A stretch of DNA of 64,000 bases from Hygrophila difformis (GCA_030278955.1 JAOANR010000004.1:14000428-14064427); one strand, 5' to 3'; positions 1 to 12,243 are shown, numbered from the stretch's first letter. The notes: generated by a model from the sequence alone, not told the origin. Made by a program: numbers and translations.

Positions 1-1584
1 GGGAAAAAGATCGACTTTAAAGAACTAGCTGGCTTGAACTGCTATACTTCAAAGATCGAACCTTCCAAAGTTGAAGAAGCTCTTCAAGATGAACACTGGA
101 TAAATGCCATGCAGGATGAACTACTCCAGTTCGAAAGAAATGAAGTCTGGACCCTGGTTGAAAGATCTCAAGACAAGAACATAATTGGAACCAAGTGGAT
201 CTTCCGCAACAAAAGTGATGAAAAAGGGAATATTACAAGGAACAAAGCTCGGTTAGTTGCTCAAGGCTACACTCAGGTCGAAGGTGTGGACTTCAGTGAA
301 ACATTCGCTCCTGTAGCAAGACTTGAAGCAGTCCGACTCCTACTGTCCATCGCATGCTCGCTAGGATTCAAACTCTATCAAATGGATGTCAAAAGTGCCT
401 TCCTAAATGGATGGCTAAATGAGGAAGTGTATGTAGAACAACCCAGAGGGTTTGAAGACCCCCATCATCCTCAACATGTCTACAAGCTCAACAAGGCACT
501 CTATGGATTGAAACAAGCTCCCAGGGCTTGGTACGAAAGGCTCTCCAAATACCTGCTGGGACACGGATTTGAAAGAGGAAGCCTGGATAAGACCCTCTTC
601 ATCAAAAGAGAAAACAGAGGAATCCTCATTGCTCAAGTCTACGTTGATGACATTGTCTTTGGTTCAACTCATCATGTGCTCAAAGACCAATTCATCGAAA
701 TCATGGGTAAGGAGTTCGAAATGAGCATAGTAGGGGAACTAACATATTTTCTTGGCTTGCAGGTTTCTCAGAAGAAAGATGGGATATTTCTAAGTCAAAC
801 CAAGTATGCCCGAAATATTGTTAAGAAGTTTGGCATGGTGTCCAGCAAACCCGTTCGAACGCCTATAGGGACCAATGACAAACTGAGCAAAGACCCCAGT
901 GGACAAAGTGTGGACCAAAAACTCTATTGAAGCATCATTGGAAGCCTACTATATCTAGCTGCAAGTCGACCAGACATAAGCTATGCAGTAGGAGTGTGTG
1001 CTCGTTATCAAGCGGATCCTAAGGAATCACACCTAAAAGCAGTCAAACGAGTGATCAAATATGTTTCAGGGACAAGTGATCTTGGTATATGGTATTCTAA
1101 AGAATCTAATCTCTCACTACTTGGTTATAGTGATGCAGATTGGGCAGGTGATGCGGACGATCGAAAAAGCACAACCGGAGGATGCTTTTACATTGGAACT
1201 AACCTAGTTAGTTGGTATAGCAAGAAACAAAGTTCCATCTCCCTCTCGACTGCCGAAGCTGAATACATTGCAGCTGGAAGTTGCTGTGCACAATTGCTAT
1301 GGATGAAGCAAATGATGCTAGACTATGGGATTGATCAAGAAGTCCTCACTATACTATGTGACAACATGAGTGCGATTAACATCTCAAAGAATCCAGTCCA
1401 ACATGGGAGAACTAAGCACATTGACCTTAGACACCACTTCATAAGGGATCTTGTTGAAGAAGGAATAGTGTCCATACACCATGTCGGAACTACTGAGCAA
1501 CATGCGGATATTTTCACTAAGGCTCTTGATTGAGAGAGATTTGAAAAATTGACAAGGGATCTTGGCCTATGCACGATCACATAA
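1..1584 (+). pseudogene. Ty1-copia pol: reverse transcriptase and RNase H, two in-frame stops
   Basis: The first codons continue an ORF from outside the window. RT landmarks are the conserved [14 protein letters not shown] block near 380-420, [14 protein letters not shown] near 500-550 and the catalytic YVDD at about 640-652. RNase H follows, with the GYSDADWAGD block near 1125-1150, the SLSTAEAEYIAA block near 1245-1275 and TKHIDLRHHFI near 1415-1445. A TGA at 928-930 stands where the family has Arg (CGA) before SIIGSLLYLAASRPD. A second TGA at 1531-1533 falls just before the ERFEKL tail, and the frame then runs to TAA at 1582-1584. Apart from these two stops the frame is continuous. Confidence 0.9.
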
Positions 1585-2039
1585 AAATCCCGAAAATTGT
1601 GGAATAAGTTTTTATTTTTTGCAATTTCCATATTTTGTGTAATTTTATATCTTATTACCTTAATTATGTTATTCTAACCATCTTGTTTAGAATATTCCGC
1701 AGGATCTTTTTACTTGGGAAGTTACCTTCTCCCATTTGAATTCAAACTAAGAAAGAATCAATTAACTTGATTTGACACGTCTGACGTACACTAGGCGGGA
1801 ACGGTTAATAGCCACCAAAATTCAAATTTGTGATCATGACTGTGTTGGGAACCGTGATTCACCTTCCATATTCAAATTAAGGGAAGTTTCCTCATAACCG
1901 CTATCTTACCACTCTATTTGATTGGATTCTCCTCCCTCACATACTCACTCTTCTCTCAAAGAAATCTCTCGGACTTTCTCTTTTTAACACACATTCCTCT
2001 TCACTTGTTCTTGCCAAAAGCCTTTCTTTTTCAGCAACC
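1585..2039 (+). other. Non-coding spacer between pol and the second ORF
   Basis: No ORF of interest. The last 130 bases are rich in C and T (TCTCTC, CTTTCTC, TTCTTGCC) and lead into an ATG in good context (ACCATGG). This resembles a 5' untranslated leader, so the downstream ORF could have its own promoter or be made from a spliced message. Neither a clear TATA box nor a convincing acceptor was found. Confidence 0.5.
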
Positions 2040-4429
2040 ATGGTGAAGACAAGAGGAAGCCAGAGCTCAAAATCTCAAGGCCCTACTCCCGCATCAACCA
2101 CAGGTAGCAAGAAAGTTACATCCCCTGAGGAGTCCAGTGCTAAGGGTCATGCCAAAGCTGTTCAGAAAGCGATCATGGAGCAAACTATCTCAAAAACTCC
2201 ATCCTTGGTTGCTGTTCCATTCCCTTCATCTTCTCCATCCACTGCCGGAGAAAGGGGAGCCACTGGTGGCGTTCAAGACCCGCTCGACATTCGAGCCGAA
2301 GTAGCCGGAGCCAAAGCCTTGAAACAAAAAGAAGCAGAGGTACATAAAGCAAATGGAAAAGCGGTTTCCACCTCAAATACCCGTGAGAAGGTAGTTGCAA
2401 GGAAGAACGCCTCGATCAATGAACGAGTTGAGGCTGACCTAGCCATGGCACTTGGACCTATTGATGCAATCTTGGCTGACCTCCCCAACTTGGGCGCTGA
2501 CAATGCGACAGAGACAGGAGTGTCCACCAAATCCGCTGAACCTGCACTAAAAGTTGCACCAAAGGTGTCCACTGAAAAGCCAAAGAAGAAAACTCCTGTA
2601 AAGAAGGTAGTAACAGTGCCAAGTGTTCCGACCAACCCAGCACCAGTCACCACCGTTGAAGCAACCCTGAAGAACCTCTTCACATCACTACCTCTGCAAT
2701 CCAACATGGTTTACCCAAGGTGTCCGGACCGGTCACTGAACCACTTGACGAAGAAGAACTGGATTCAGACTATGTTCAAGAGGATGCTGATGAAAGTTCT
2801 GGAGACGAGTCAATGGTTGATATCAGCGATGACGAAAGAGATTATGCTGTGAACGAAATCACCGAAGAAATTGCTTGGACTGCCAGTCAGAAACGGAAAC
2901 ATGCACTGAGGAAGGAAGTTGAGCAAGTCGCGGCTACCAAAGAACCTGTTCACACTGAAGTTGTTCACACTGAGGATGAGCAGGAGGAGGAAGAAGAAGA
3001 TGAGGAATCCTCAAGCTCTAAGGATGATGCAAATAATGAGTCCGGATGAGACTCTGAGCACCCTCAAGTCGATGCCCAGGAACCACTTGAGGGGGAGAAT
3101 CCCACTGACAACCAGTCCGAGGAGTTGGGATCTCAAGACACTCAAAGCGAGGAGCAAGAGTCCGAGGAAGAAAGTTCCGAAGAGGAAGAATCTGAAGAAA
3201 GAGTCGAGGTAAATGTTGAACCAGTCACTGTGCAAGAAACGGTAACCCAGCCAGAAACCCGAGAGCCTACTCCACCAAGGCGTTCACCCAAGGAGTCTGA
3301 ACCCAAAAAGCGGACGCGTTCTGAACCTGAAGGGTCCTCTAAGGCCACTGGATCCAAGAAGAGAAAAATCGTCTTATCCTCATCTGAAGAACATGAACCC
3401 GAGATCATTGATGCTGGAAACGCCATATCCACGGCCTTCTACTATGCAGTGTCCGAGCAATATTTTTCAACTGTCCTGGAAAGGATGAAGGTGCACCCTG
3501 AGATCAGATTTGCAGCTGTGCGTTACGAGGAAATGGGATGGCACAAATACTTGGAGGACAGATCTCTTCTATTCGGGGGAACGGAGATCAAGCAATATAA
3601 GGGACAACTAGTTAGGCATTTCTATGCAAACCTGAGCTCTGAAGTCCTCAACTCCAAAAGCCCCTGGTTTGAACTCAGTTATGCACATGGCCAACTGTTT
3701 GAACTCAAAGCCAGAGCACTGAACCGTTTTCTCCAGGTACCCCGAACTCATCTGAAATCTGTTTATTCTCGAAGTGCCAAATTCCCTATGAATACTATTA
3801 CTGAAACACTCACTGGAGTTGAAGGGAAAAAGTTTCAAGGAAAGGGGTTAAGTGCTGGTGTCCTAACCCAAAAGTTTTCACTGCTTTACAAATTATGTGC
3901 ACACAACATCATGCCCACTGCTAACCACTCTGTCGTGTCAAAAAGCATGTGTAAATTATTGTTTGCCATAGACCAGAAGTATGAGATCAACTATGGAGCA
4001 CTTGTGCTCGAACAAATGTTGGCGTTCGCGGGCACCATCAAAAGGAAGTACAACACCACTCTTCCCTTCCCTGGCCTCATATCTGAGTACCTGAAGCATC
4101 TCCACATTCTTGGGAGCAAGCATGATCGCCCTGAGGACATTGCAGACTTCAAACTTTCCTCAAATCTTGCAAAGAAGAAGCCAGATTTGGCTGGACCAGG
4201 AGGGAAGATCCCTGCAAAAGATGCTTTCTCCATGCTCTGAGATGAACTCACTGACTACATCAACCACCTCAAAGTGCTGAAAGCTCAAGTGCACAGTCGT
4301 GTCCAAGCTGCTGAAAAGCTGTTCAGACAGCTTCCTGATGTTTGGTATGATGATGAACAGGATTTGGATACCAATCCAGCAGAGGAGTCTAGCGACTCGG
4401 CTGAGGAGTCCTCTGAGGAATCCGAGTGA
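2040..4429 (+). pseudogene. SIRE-type second ORF (envelope-position, plant transposon protein-like), broken
   Basis: Starts at an ATG in good context. The N-terminal third is rich in Ser, Thr, Pro, Ala and Lys. A very acidic Glu/Ser segment (about 2720-3200) follows, then a Lys-rich basic patch near 3290-3370. The globular part (about 3400-4100) carries MGWHKYLEDRSLLFGG and VRHFYANLSSEVL, of the kind annotated as 'putative plant transposon protein' next to copia pol genes. One frame change near 2700 joins the first two parts. TGA codons at 3047-3049 and 4238-4240 interrupt an otherwise open frame ending at 4427-4429 in a Glu/Ser tail. The function of this family is not known. No signal peptide or membrane segment is visible, so 'envelope' describes position only. 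Confidence 0.75.
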
Positions 4430-4887
4430 CATGCCCTTTTTGGGCAAAATGTGCGCCAGAGGGGGAGTCAAGTTGATATAGCCGTTGAACGGTTCCTCTG
4501 GTATGCACTACAATCGACATGGGGTAGCCTGGTGGAAGAAAGTCTCTGCTGATGAAGGGTAATTTTTTTTGTCTGAACTATTTTTGTGAACTGTTTTTGC
4601 TGAACAAATTGCACAATGGCCTGTAATAATTAAATTGTGATCTTACATGCTTTATTTTATGATTATTGCCATGTGCTTACTTTTGATGTAAATGCTCCTA
4701 GAATATTTGATAGGCAATCATGTACGGAGCATTAGAATAGTTTGTCTTGTGTTTGGGAATCTTTGTAATTGGTGGTTGGGTCGCAATGGGAAGTATTTCT
4801 ACATCATTGTTCTTGTGTCAATTATTTAGACATCGGTTGAATCAACTCTTATACTGGCCCACATTCTGCCAAAAAGGGGGAGATTTT
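4430..4887 (+). other. Element 3' untranslated region with polypurine tract
   Basis: AT-rich non-coding DNA between the second ORF and the LTR. It ends in a run of A and G at 4871-4883 (AAAAAGGGGGAGA), the polypurine tract that primes plus-strand DNA synthesis. A tract preceded by TGCC and followed by ATT and the LTR is typical of SIRE-like elements. Confidence 0.75.
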
Positions 4888-5802
4888 TGGGAACCAGTTT
4901 TGAGCAAATGTGTTCACAACCGATGTCTGAACTACTTTGTTGGACCAACCTCATCAACAGCAGACAAACTAAGTAAAGGAAGAAGAGCTGGCGAATATAC
5001 TCATGAAGATTCTCCAACGGCTAGCTGATCTTCTGCTCGGATCTTGCACACGAAGTATGGAAACCAAGATCTCTTAATCCGGGCAACTCTATTCTAAGGA
5101 TCCGCGCATTTATGGAAAGAAGATCTTCAGCCTTAGAATGGAGGAAAGATGATTCTCTTCAAATAGGGCGGCCAAGGGATGAATCTGCACGACGAATGAA
5201 TTGACTTACACCCTTGAGCAATCGAAAGCAATTGAAATGAGAGAATCATATTCCTTCCGTGTTCGTGAGTTTATCATTTCGAAGGAAGAAATCCGATCAA
5301 CACTTCCTCGGGTGAATTGATCGAAAGTGCCACTGTAAACTTGATTGAGGACGACGGATTCAATCAAGGTTTTCGAGGAGTCGTCAAACTCAAGAGCTTA
5401 ATTGAAAGATTCAAGAAGGAGAGTCGCCAACAGGTTTCGACCTAGGGCAAACTTGAAGGAGAAGCCTTCAAGGGATTGAAGCAAGGTCGGGGAGATCTTC
5501 ACCAAGACAGGGGGAGTGTCTTGGTTTGACAATTCAGTCCGCTTGGTGATTGAAGTTGGGCGAAACAAATCACTATTATTTAGATCGAGGATCAAGTAAA
5601 AACAATTAGTGAATCTCCTGGATTGGTATCCCCCAGATGTAGGCTTGTGCCGAACTGGGTCAACAAACCTTGAGTTCTTTATTTTTACAGTTTATTTACT
5701 TTCCGCTGCTTAATATCTTAAACTGTTTAACGTGTCTACGAAAGGTGTTTGAACTAGTTTTCAGGACTACTTAATTGGTTATCCACGCAAACGGACCTAA
5801 CA
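4888..5802 (+). repeat. 3' LTR of the SIRE-type element
   Basis: Begins TGGGAACC directly behind the polypurine tract and ends GGACCTAACA, so it has TG...CA ends and is about 915 bp long. The last 200 bases contain CTCCTGGATTGGTATCCCC, which recurs with few changes in the solo LTR at 44710-45720, so the two belong to related families. The left end could be a few bases off because no second LTR is present for comparison. Confidence 0.7.
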
Positions 5803-6435
5803 TAAACATTTCAGGATTATGAACATAGGAGGTTAGTGGGATCATCTTCTGTAATGGCTGATTATGAACATTATGGATGTTTGGAAGCTAAGAGAGGGGG
5901 TGGAATTCGAGAAATTGTTTACCCATGGGCGTTTCTCCTACTTGCTGAGATCCGACTGGAGTTTTGTATCCCCGAATTTAATTTCATTTTTTTGTGTTCT
6001 CCTTTCCCACCACTCGAATTTGATTTCATTTTCTTGTGTTTTCCTTTCCCACACCCAACGCTTGTGCATCACTGTTACAAAAAAAATAAACACTTCATGA
6101 ATTCACTCACACACATTTTTTTAAAGAAATACAGTTGGTCAAAAAAATTTTGACAGTTTCTTCTTTGGACTTTTTCCTTTTCGTGTAGTTTTAACTTTTG
6201 CTTCTCTAAAATATAATCCCAAGAGATTAAATATCTGGATGCAAGGACAGCCATTGCCGGATAATTATGTGAACTTTTGGCTTTAACTCACGGATAAATG
6301 GCAAAATAAAATTTATACAAGATGATAGTATGCCAACCCTTTTTCCAGCCTTTTGTAGTAATACTGGCTGTAAGCCTGCAGAGATCATCAAACTAACTGA
6401 ATTCATCTGTGACAGCAACTTAAAACTGTTGTACA
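5803..6435. other. Intergenic, probable 3' flank of the GON4L-like pseudogene
   Basis: AT-rich, no supported gene. The short plus-strand ORFs near 5836-6153 are low-complexity and hydrophobic, with no recognisable motif. On the minus strand this is where the 3' untranslated region of the GON4L-like locus would lie. Confidence 0.5.
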
Positions 6436-6929
6436 TCAATTCCTGCATGAATTCGGGCTGGAGGTGCCTGATTTAGAATTTGACCTGTAGCGAAGTTTTC
6501 TAGGGTTTCTTGGCGGCTTTGAAACCATTGGAGAACCTGTACTACTAACTGTGCTTACTTTGAAATGTCTGCTTGATCTTTTTGAACTGGAAGGGAGTTG
6601 ATTCAGGCCAACTGTTCCAGTGGTGCCAAATGGTTCAAATCCATAACCCACACCACGGGTTTCTTGATATTTGTTCGAGAAGTTTGTGTGCAAGAATTCA
6701 ATTTCAATGATTCAGCATTTTGATTGATGTTAGCCACTTTTGCAGAGGCTTCTATTCCGTTTGACTGACCATCTGATTTGCTGCATGTCCTGCCACGACA
6801 TTTATTAGCATTGGCCAATCGACACTCTCCATCAATATCTCCCACTTCATCTTGGTGAATTTGCTGAAAAATGCAGCACAATTAAAAGATGGAATTGGAG
6901 AGAGCAACTGTTCAAATAGGCAATGAAAC

Positions 6930-6967
<38 letters not shown>
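6930..6967. repeat. (TAA)n microsatellite
   Basis: Uninterrupted run of AATAAT triplets, in the intron just outside the MULE left end. No function inferred. Confidence 0.9.
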
Positions 6968-6969
<2 letters not shown>

Positions 6970-7031
6970 CAATACTAGCATAGGAGGAACATGCAATGAA
7001 CAAAGGAAAGAATAGGACGAACAAACTCTAA

Positions 7032-7480
7032 GGTGGCATTTGGATGGATGGATCGGATTTAAAAACAATACTAGCATCCTTTCACTTGTTTGGAGTAGTG
7101 GAAGGATTTATGAATGGATTTCAAATCGACTTAATTATTAAAATAATGCATTTAAATTATGGCGTTCCCAAAATAGCCAAAAATCGCTATCTCAAATGGC
7201 GATCTGCAGAAAATAATATTTTATCCCTTCAACAGTTCTAATTGCTATTTGAGTTTGCGACTTATGAGATAAAAAATGAAATATTCATTCAACAGTAATA
7301 ATCGCAATCCCAGATAGTAATCGCAACCCCAAGTAACGATCTGTGTAAAAATATATATATTTATTTAATTGCTAATCAATGGCGATGTCTTTTTTTATTA
7401 AAAAAAAATAAATTTGCCCTAGTCGTCATCTCAAGTATCACAAAAAGGCAATAGTCGCAATCTCAAATGCCGACTTACAC
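7032..7480 (+). repeat. Left terminal inverted repeat of the MULE
   Basis: Pairs, imperfectly, with 14766-15208. Shared blocks in the same order include GACTTAATTA, GCGTTCCCAAAAT, AATCGCTATCT, TTCAACAGT and AATCGCAATCCCA. Inside, short phrases of the type AATCGC(A/T)ATCTCA recur several times, giving an internally repetitive TIR. Confidence 0.75.
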
Positions 7481-8230
7481 AAAAATAAAAAATAAAAAAC
7501 AAATGAAAATAAGAAAGTGGCGTTTTGTTACCAAAAAAAAAAAAAGAAAGTGGCATTTTTGTCTTTATGGTGCTTGGCACCTTTATCCTTTCAGCTTCTA
7601 AGTTTTTTGTTCCTGTGAGTTCACATCCAATGCAAATGGGATGAATGGGATGAATGACAAGTGAAGAAATTAGGGTTTGTCATTTACATTAAAAAAAAAA
7701 TAGGGTTTTTTCGTCTTTTTCAATTGCATTGAAACTAGTGTTTTGTATTTTCTTCATTCCATTACTTTGAAACTAGGGTTTGTCATTATATTTCACATGA
7801 TTACATTTGGACAAATTAAATAATTCAATCCTTCCATCTATATCCATTGATTCAATTCACCGCAAATTTGTTCAAATATCTTTCTTTTATACTTTCTATC
7901 ATATTCAATGCTATATTTATCTTTATTAAAATGTTATGTTTATCTTTTGTTTTAAGATGCTATAAATTAACGACACCAATTATGCAATGTGACTACATCT
8001 TACTGTAGTTTTCATCTCCTTCTTCTCTTCTTCTTCTTCACATTTCACAAGTTATCAATTAAGAGGGGAGGAACACATTTTCTTAATCTCAGGAACAAAA
8101 CAAGCGAATAGAAAAAGAAAGGAAGTGAAATCCACTGTTTTGATGGGGGGAGTAAGAACCACAACCTTGGCGTAAAGGAGTCCGTCTTCCAGACCGCACT
8201 TGCTGATTCCACCTTTTTCTTAGTTTTGTA
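7481..8230. other. MULE internal non-coding DNA
   Basis: AT-rich, with poly-A and poly-T runs and no gene-like ORF. Nothing further can be supported. Confidence 0.6.
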
Positions 8231-8420
8231 CTCCCTCCGTCCCACCTCAAGTGTCTTGTTACTGTTGGACACGGGAATTAAGGTAAAGTTGGTTTGTGAG
8301 TATATGGTGGGGTCCACATAGTTGTTGGAGGGGAAAATTATTTCTATTTATAGAAAGAAGACATTTATAATGGGACATCCAAAAATAGTAAGTAGGACAT
8401 TTGGAATGGGACGGAGGGAG
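8231..8420. mobile_element. Stowaway-type MITE, 190 bp
   Basis: Ends CTCCCTCCGTCCCA and TGGGACGGAGGGAG are inverted repeats and are flanked on both sides by TA, the target duplication of Tc1/Mariner-type MITEs. A second member of the same subfamily lies at 46341-46529, with shared interior phrases such as GGGGTCCACATAG and ACATCCAAAAATA. Confidence 0.92.
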
Positions 8421-8908
8421 TATTAATTATAATTATAGTTATATTGAAGATCAAGAATGTTACCCATGAGTGGCAATGATTCCTCTTGTAATATTCACAT
8501 CTATTTGGAAACGACACAGACGTCCAGCTCTGAAATAAATTTAGATCCCTAAGTGTGAGTATAATAGTGGCCAGAAGGAGTGTTGTATTCTCAGACCGTA
8601 TTTCTCTAGCCATAAATACAACTTGAGAGGACAACAGTTCTTCAGGCCACTATTGTGCTCTTTCCGCTTAGGTGTATCCAAGTTTATTTGAGAGCTGGAC
8701 GGCTGTGCTGTTTCTAAATCGAGGTGAATAGTCCACGCATAAGGAAACATTGTCACCGACGGGAAACATTCTTGATCGCAATGAATAAATATGAGTACAA
8801 GAATAATCCATGTACAATTAAGTACATGTATTGCGCTATTTTTTTTTTTTGTTATTATTGTTGTAATAGTATTTATCAATCATTCGAAACGAGGTGAATT
8901 GGTCGGTA

Positions 8909-8995
8909 GGAGTTGAAGGAGTTATTAGAAACGAGGAGAAGTTGGAGGAGTTATTAGAAACGAGGAGGAGTTGGAGGAGTTATTAGAAATGAGGT
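8909..8995. repeat. 29-bp minisatellite, three copies
   Basis: The phrase GGAGTTATTAGAAACGAGGA recurs with period 29 (TTATTAG at 8922, 8951 and 8980). The copies differ by a few bases. Confidence 0.85.
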
Positions 8996-9014
8996 GGGCG
9001 AATTGGTCTTTACC

Positions 9015-9672
9015 CCCTGTCTAATTCTATCGGGTGCTGGGATTCATCTGAGGTAGAAGTGACAGCTGTTAACAGAGTTTGCAGGGCATTGATCCGAGAT
9101 CAGGGGTTCCCGTTACCAAAACTGTGTATCGAGTGTGATTCTAAGAACGTAGTCGGGTGGCTGAGAGAACCAGACACATTGCCTTGGCGCTTCAAAGATT
9201 TATTCGGACCCATCATAGAGTTAATCAATCATTCGGGGGATGTATATGGCAAAATATATTGAGGGAACGCAACGATGAAGCAGATATGTGGCCGAAAAAG
9301 GGTGCCGCAGGGGAAGAAAAGCTGGAGTTATGGCATTGAGAGATAATTGCAATGATCCAACCGAATCTCAGGTCAACATTCACTTGTGACTGTGTTAAGG
9401 ATGGTGGCTGTTTGGTATGCTGTTCACAGATCTGTTGTTGTCTTCAATGTGTTTGGTAGGTTCGATCAAATGGTCCTGAATTGGATGACAAATTGTCGCT
9501 GCTTCATTACGACCTGTTACGGTCTTGCATCTCTAGAACTTTAAAGTTGTGTGTTGATGTGGGCTTCTTGTTGTCTGTAGCGTTGTATTACCTTTTGTAA
9601 TGGCATGGCTTTGTTGTGGAGGTGTCAAGTTTTGGCTATGGAATAAAGATTTCATTACTCTCAAAAAAATAA
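9015..9672 (+). mobile_element. 5'-truncated LINE fragment
   Basis: Holds the C-terminal RNase H-like domain of a plant LINE followed by about 330 bases of 3' untranslated sequence. It ends in AATAAAGATTTC and a short A-rich tail (CTCAAAAAAATAAAA). Truncation at the 5' end with an A-rich 3' end fits target-primed reverse transcription. No clear target duplication was identified. Confidence 0.65.
9050..9337 (+). pseudogene. LINE RNase H-like domain, frameshifted
   Basis: Two overlapping frames give the family landmarks ECDSKNVVGWL, the Trp-Arg-Phe block PWRFKDLFGPI and, after a frame change near 9245, RERNDEADMWPKKGA. This is the pattern of the reverse transcriptase-associated RNase H domain (RVT_3) in plant LINEs. 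The domain is incomplete, and nothing of the endonuclease or reverse transcriptase remains. Confidence 0.65.
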
Positions 9673-9865
9673 AAGTATTTATCTATTAATATTTATCTAT
9701 AAATGAATTTCCTAGAATGAATTTTATGTGGTTTTGATATTTTTTGTAGTTAGAAAAGTATATATACAATAATAATAATATAAAAATAATTCATCGTAAT
9801 TATTATTACCACCATCAGTTTTAAAAAAACTAACAAAAATATAATAATATCATAAATGATACAAC

Positions 9866-9900
<35 letters not shown>

Positions 9901-10464
9901 GAAATAATAGTTTTTAGTTATGTAATTATTTTAAATAAACATTTGAATGTTTAATGATATAAGCATACATGAAGACAATAGAGATAAAAATATTAAAAGT
10001 TTTGTAGAAGACAATGAACATTACAGACAATTGTTTCGTGCATTATTGAAACAGTGGAAACATTATTTTAATACATATTGTAATAATTGTCAGAATACAT
10101 GTGTACAAATAATAATTGCAGGCCTTATTGAAACGTGAACCAATTATTTGTATGATAATATGAGAAAGACTGAAGAATGCACTACTTTATAAAGCTTCAA
10201 TGTTTGTTGAGAGGGAATGCACAAAGAGGAGAAAAATTGTATGCGTAATACACTTTGCTCATTATTCTTCAAACAAAAGCCTAGTTTGTTATCGCGGGCA
10301 ATTGTAGCATAATCCATTACCTATTTTCATCTGGTACGTAGTATATTATTTTTTGCATAACCTTTAGTATTGCAGAACATTTAATCTTATACTCGTCGTT
10401 GTACGTTATTTTTTTCCATTGCATAAGATTGTAACAGTATGTATAATTTGTTCATTTAGGTGAA
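9673..10464. other. MULE internal AT-rich DNA with (AAT)n run
   Basis: Non-coding. It contains a clean (AAT)n run at about 9868-9898 and probable 5' flanking sequence of the MURA gene. No TATA box stands out in such AT-rich DNA. Confidence 0.5.
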
Positions 10465-12243
10465 ATGGCGAATGAATATGTGAAAATAGTTTTGTTTTGG
10501 GGCGGTAAGGTGGTTCAAAGTCATTCCAATATTGGCTACGATCAACCCCCGCGTGCATGGCGCATTATCCCCAGGAATGCATCTTACACAGATCTACTTG
10601 CTATTATTTATAGTGCGACCGGTGTGAACGCATGTAAGTTTTGCGTGAAGCTGTTCACCCAATTCCAGTGGACAAATAATATGGGGCAGTAGTCCAATAC
10701 TGTTTTGATGGAAATCAGTGATAATGGGCAACTACAATGTTTTTTACACCCAAGTTATGGGTATGAGACCATGCAGTTGTTTCTGGAATTTATGCGGCAT
10801 GGTGTTGAGGGTGAATCTGTAGGTCTGGCAGGAACATCACAAGGAATATTACCAGGGGGCGAAGTCCGGAAAGGTGACAATGAATATGGTAGCGTTGGTG
10901 GTGTGGGGTCGGATAACGAGGCCACAGACTACAATTATGAGGGTGGGCAAAATAGTTCGGATAATGAAATAGATTCTGCGTGCGATGAGGATGTGGATGA
11001 GGTTTCAAGTACTGACCTTAAGGACAGTGTGTCAAGAACTCCGTACGATGCAATATTCGATTGTGATGAGGACGAAGAAGTGGAGACGCATGTGGATTCA
11101 GCTCGAAGAGGGTCGTGGATTGAAGATTCAGTAGATGTTCCATCATGGGGAGCATGGACGTACAGTAAATGGGATGGGAAACTAGATATCGGAATTTCAT
11201 CTGCATCGAAGGATGAGTTACAAGCTGCTGTGAAACACTACTCCGTCGTATACGCGCAACGGGAGTACATCGTAAAGAGGAGCAACAAAACACAATGGAG
11301 GGTACAATGTGAGAATTATGATTCATCAAATGGTTGTATTTGGCGGCTGGCAGCATGCCTTAAATATCTTGTGTCATTTAAAGAACCGGTGGGTAGGCAC
11401 CGATACTGTATGCGACACTTGGCTTCCAACTTGAGCAAGAAATTCAAAAACAAACACATGAAGACTCTTTTCTGGGAAACAGCCTGTGCAAACTACGCAA
11501 ACGACTTCCATAAGCAAATGGAGGTCATAAAGGTCGCTCTCTCGGGAGCATACACGTACCTGATGGAGATTCCATTGGAGAAATGGACTTTCGCATGAGA
11601 CGAAGGGTGGAGACGCGGGATGACCATAACAAACCTCTCAGAATGTTACAACCATGTTTTGAAAGAGGCACGTAAGCTGCCAATATATGGGATGATCATG
11701 TGAATATTTGAGAAGCTCATTAATCACTTCAACAAGAAGCACATTGCCACGAACCGCCGACTTGCTGATGGATTCGAGTGGACGGCGTATGCTACTGAAT
11801 GTTTCGACACAACGCGTAGGCTTGCACGGAATTTCTATGCGAACATCGTGAACTATCAAGAAATGGAAATGTGCGTATACCACCGCTCTTCTATAGGTTC
11901 GAAAGGGGTGAATGTTGTGTCCGTATTGAATGGAATTTGTGACTGTGGTGGGATGTTCCAACGTGGAATTATATGCAAACATATGATGGCAGCGTGCCGC
12001 CAATTCAGAGTGAGCGAGAAGAGCAAGGTTCCAATGGAGTATAACATATCGAAGTATGTGGCAATGTATTCTCACCCTTTCCACGGTTTGGCAGACGAGG
12101 GGTCATGGACCTCACCTCGGTTTAAATTAGTGCATAATCCGATGCTACGCACGAGAAACCGACGGGGACGAAAGAACACTTCTAGAATTCATAATGAGAT
12201 GGACGAAGCGGGATCATCACAAGGTAGGCGCCGACAGAGATAA
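10465..12243 (+). pseudogene. MURA-type MULE transposase lacking its catalytic core
   Basis: One reading frame is held from an ATG at 10465 to TAA at 12243, apart from TAG at 10690-10692 and TGA at 11596-11598 and 11701-11703. It begins MANEYVKIVLFWGGKVV. An acidic linker follows (about 10850-11100), then the MuDR N-terminal domain (SSASKDELQAAVKHYSVVYA, then YIVKRSNKTQWRVQCEN; 11195-11360). The text then jumps to HRYCMRHLASN, normally behind the DDE core, so the segment with the catalytic acidic residues has been deleted near 11370-11390. A SWIM zinc finger of CxC...CxH type (CDCGGMFQRGIICKH) is at 11938-11985, and the C-terminus is basic. The product could not transpose DNA. Confidence 0.85.

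Larger units (their letters stand above)
1..5802 (+). mobile_element. SIRE/Maximus-type Ty1-copia retrotransposon, 3' part, decayed
   Basis: The window opens inside the pol gene of a Ty1-copia element. In order it shows reverse transcriptase, RNase H, a 455-bp non-coding gap, a second long ORF, a polypurine tract and a 3' LTR. An extra ORF between pol and the 3' LTR is the hallmark of the SIRE/Maximus lineage, where it occupies the place of an envelope-like gene. Both ORFs are broken, so the copy is dead. The 5' LTR, gag, protease and integrase lie outside the window, so neither target duplication nor LTR age can be judged. The lineage call rests on gene order and general likeness, not on an alignment. 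Confidence 0.85.

Noticed and set aside
2185..3432. Several minus-strand ORFs of 60-144 codons
   Set aside because: They are shadows of the biased Ser/Glu/Lys codons of the SIRE second ORF, and none has a known motif.
5836..6153. Plus-strand ORF of 105 codons with hydrophobic stretches
   Set aside because: Low-complexity Phe/Pro-rich text without homology signal or gene context. Likely the 3' flank of the GON4L-like locus.
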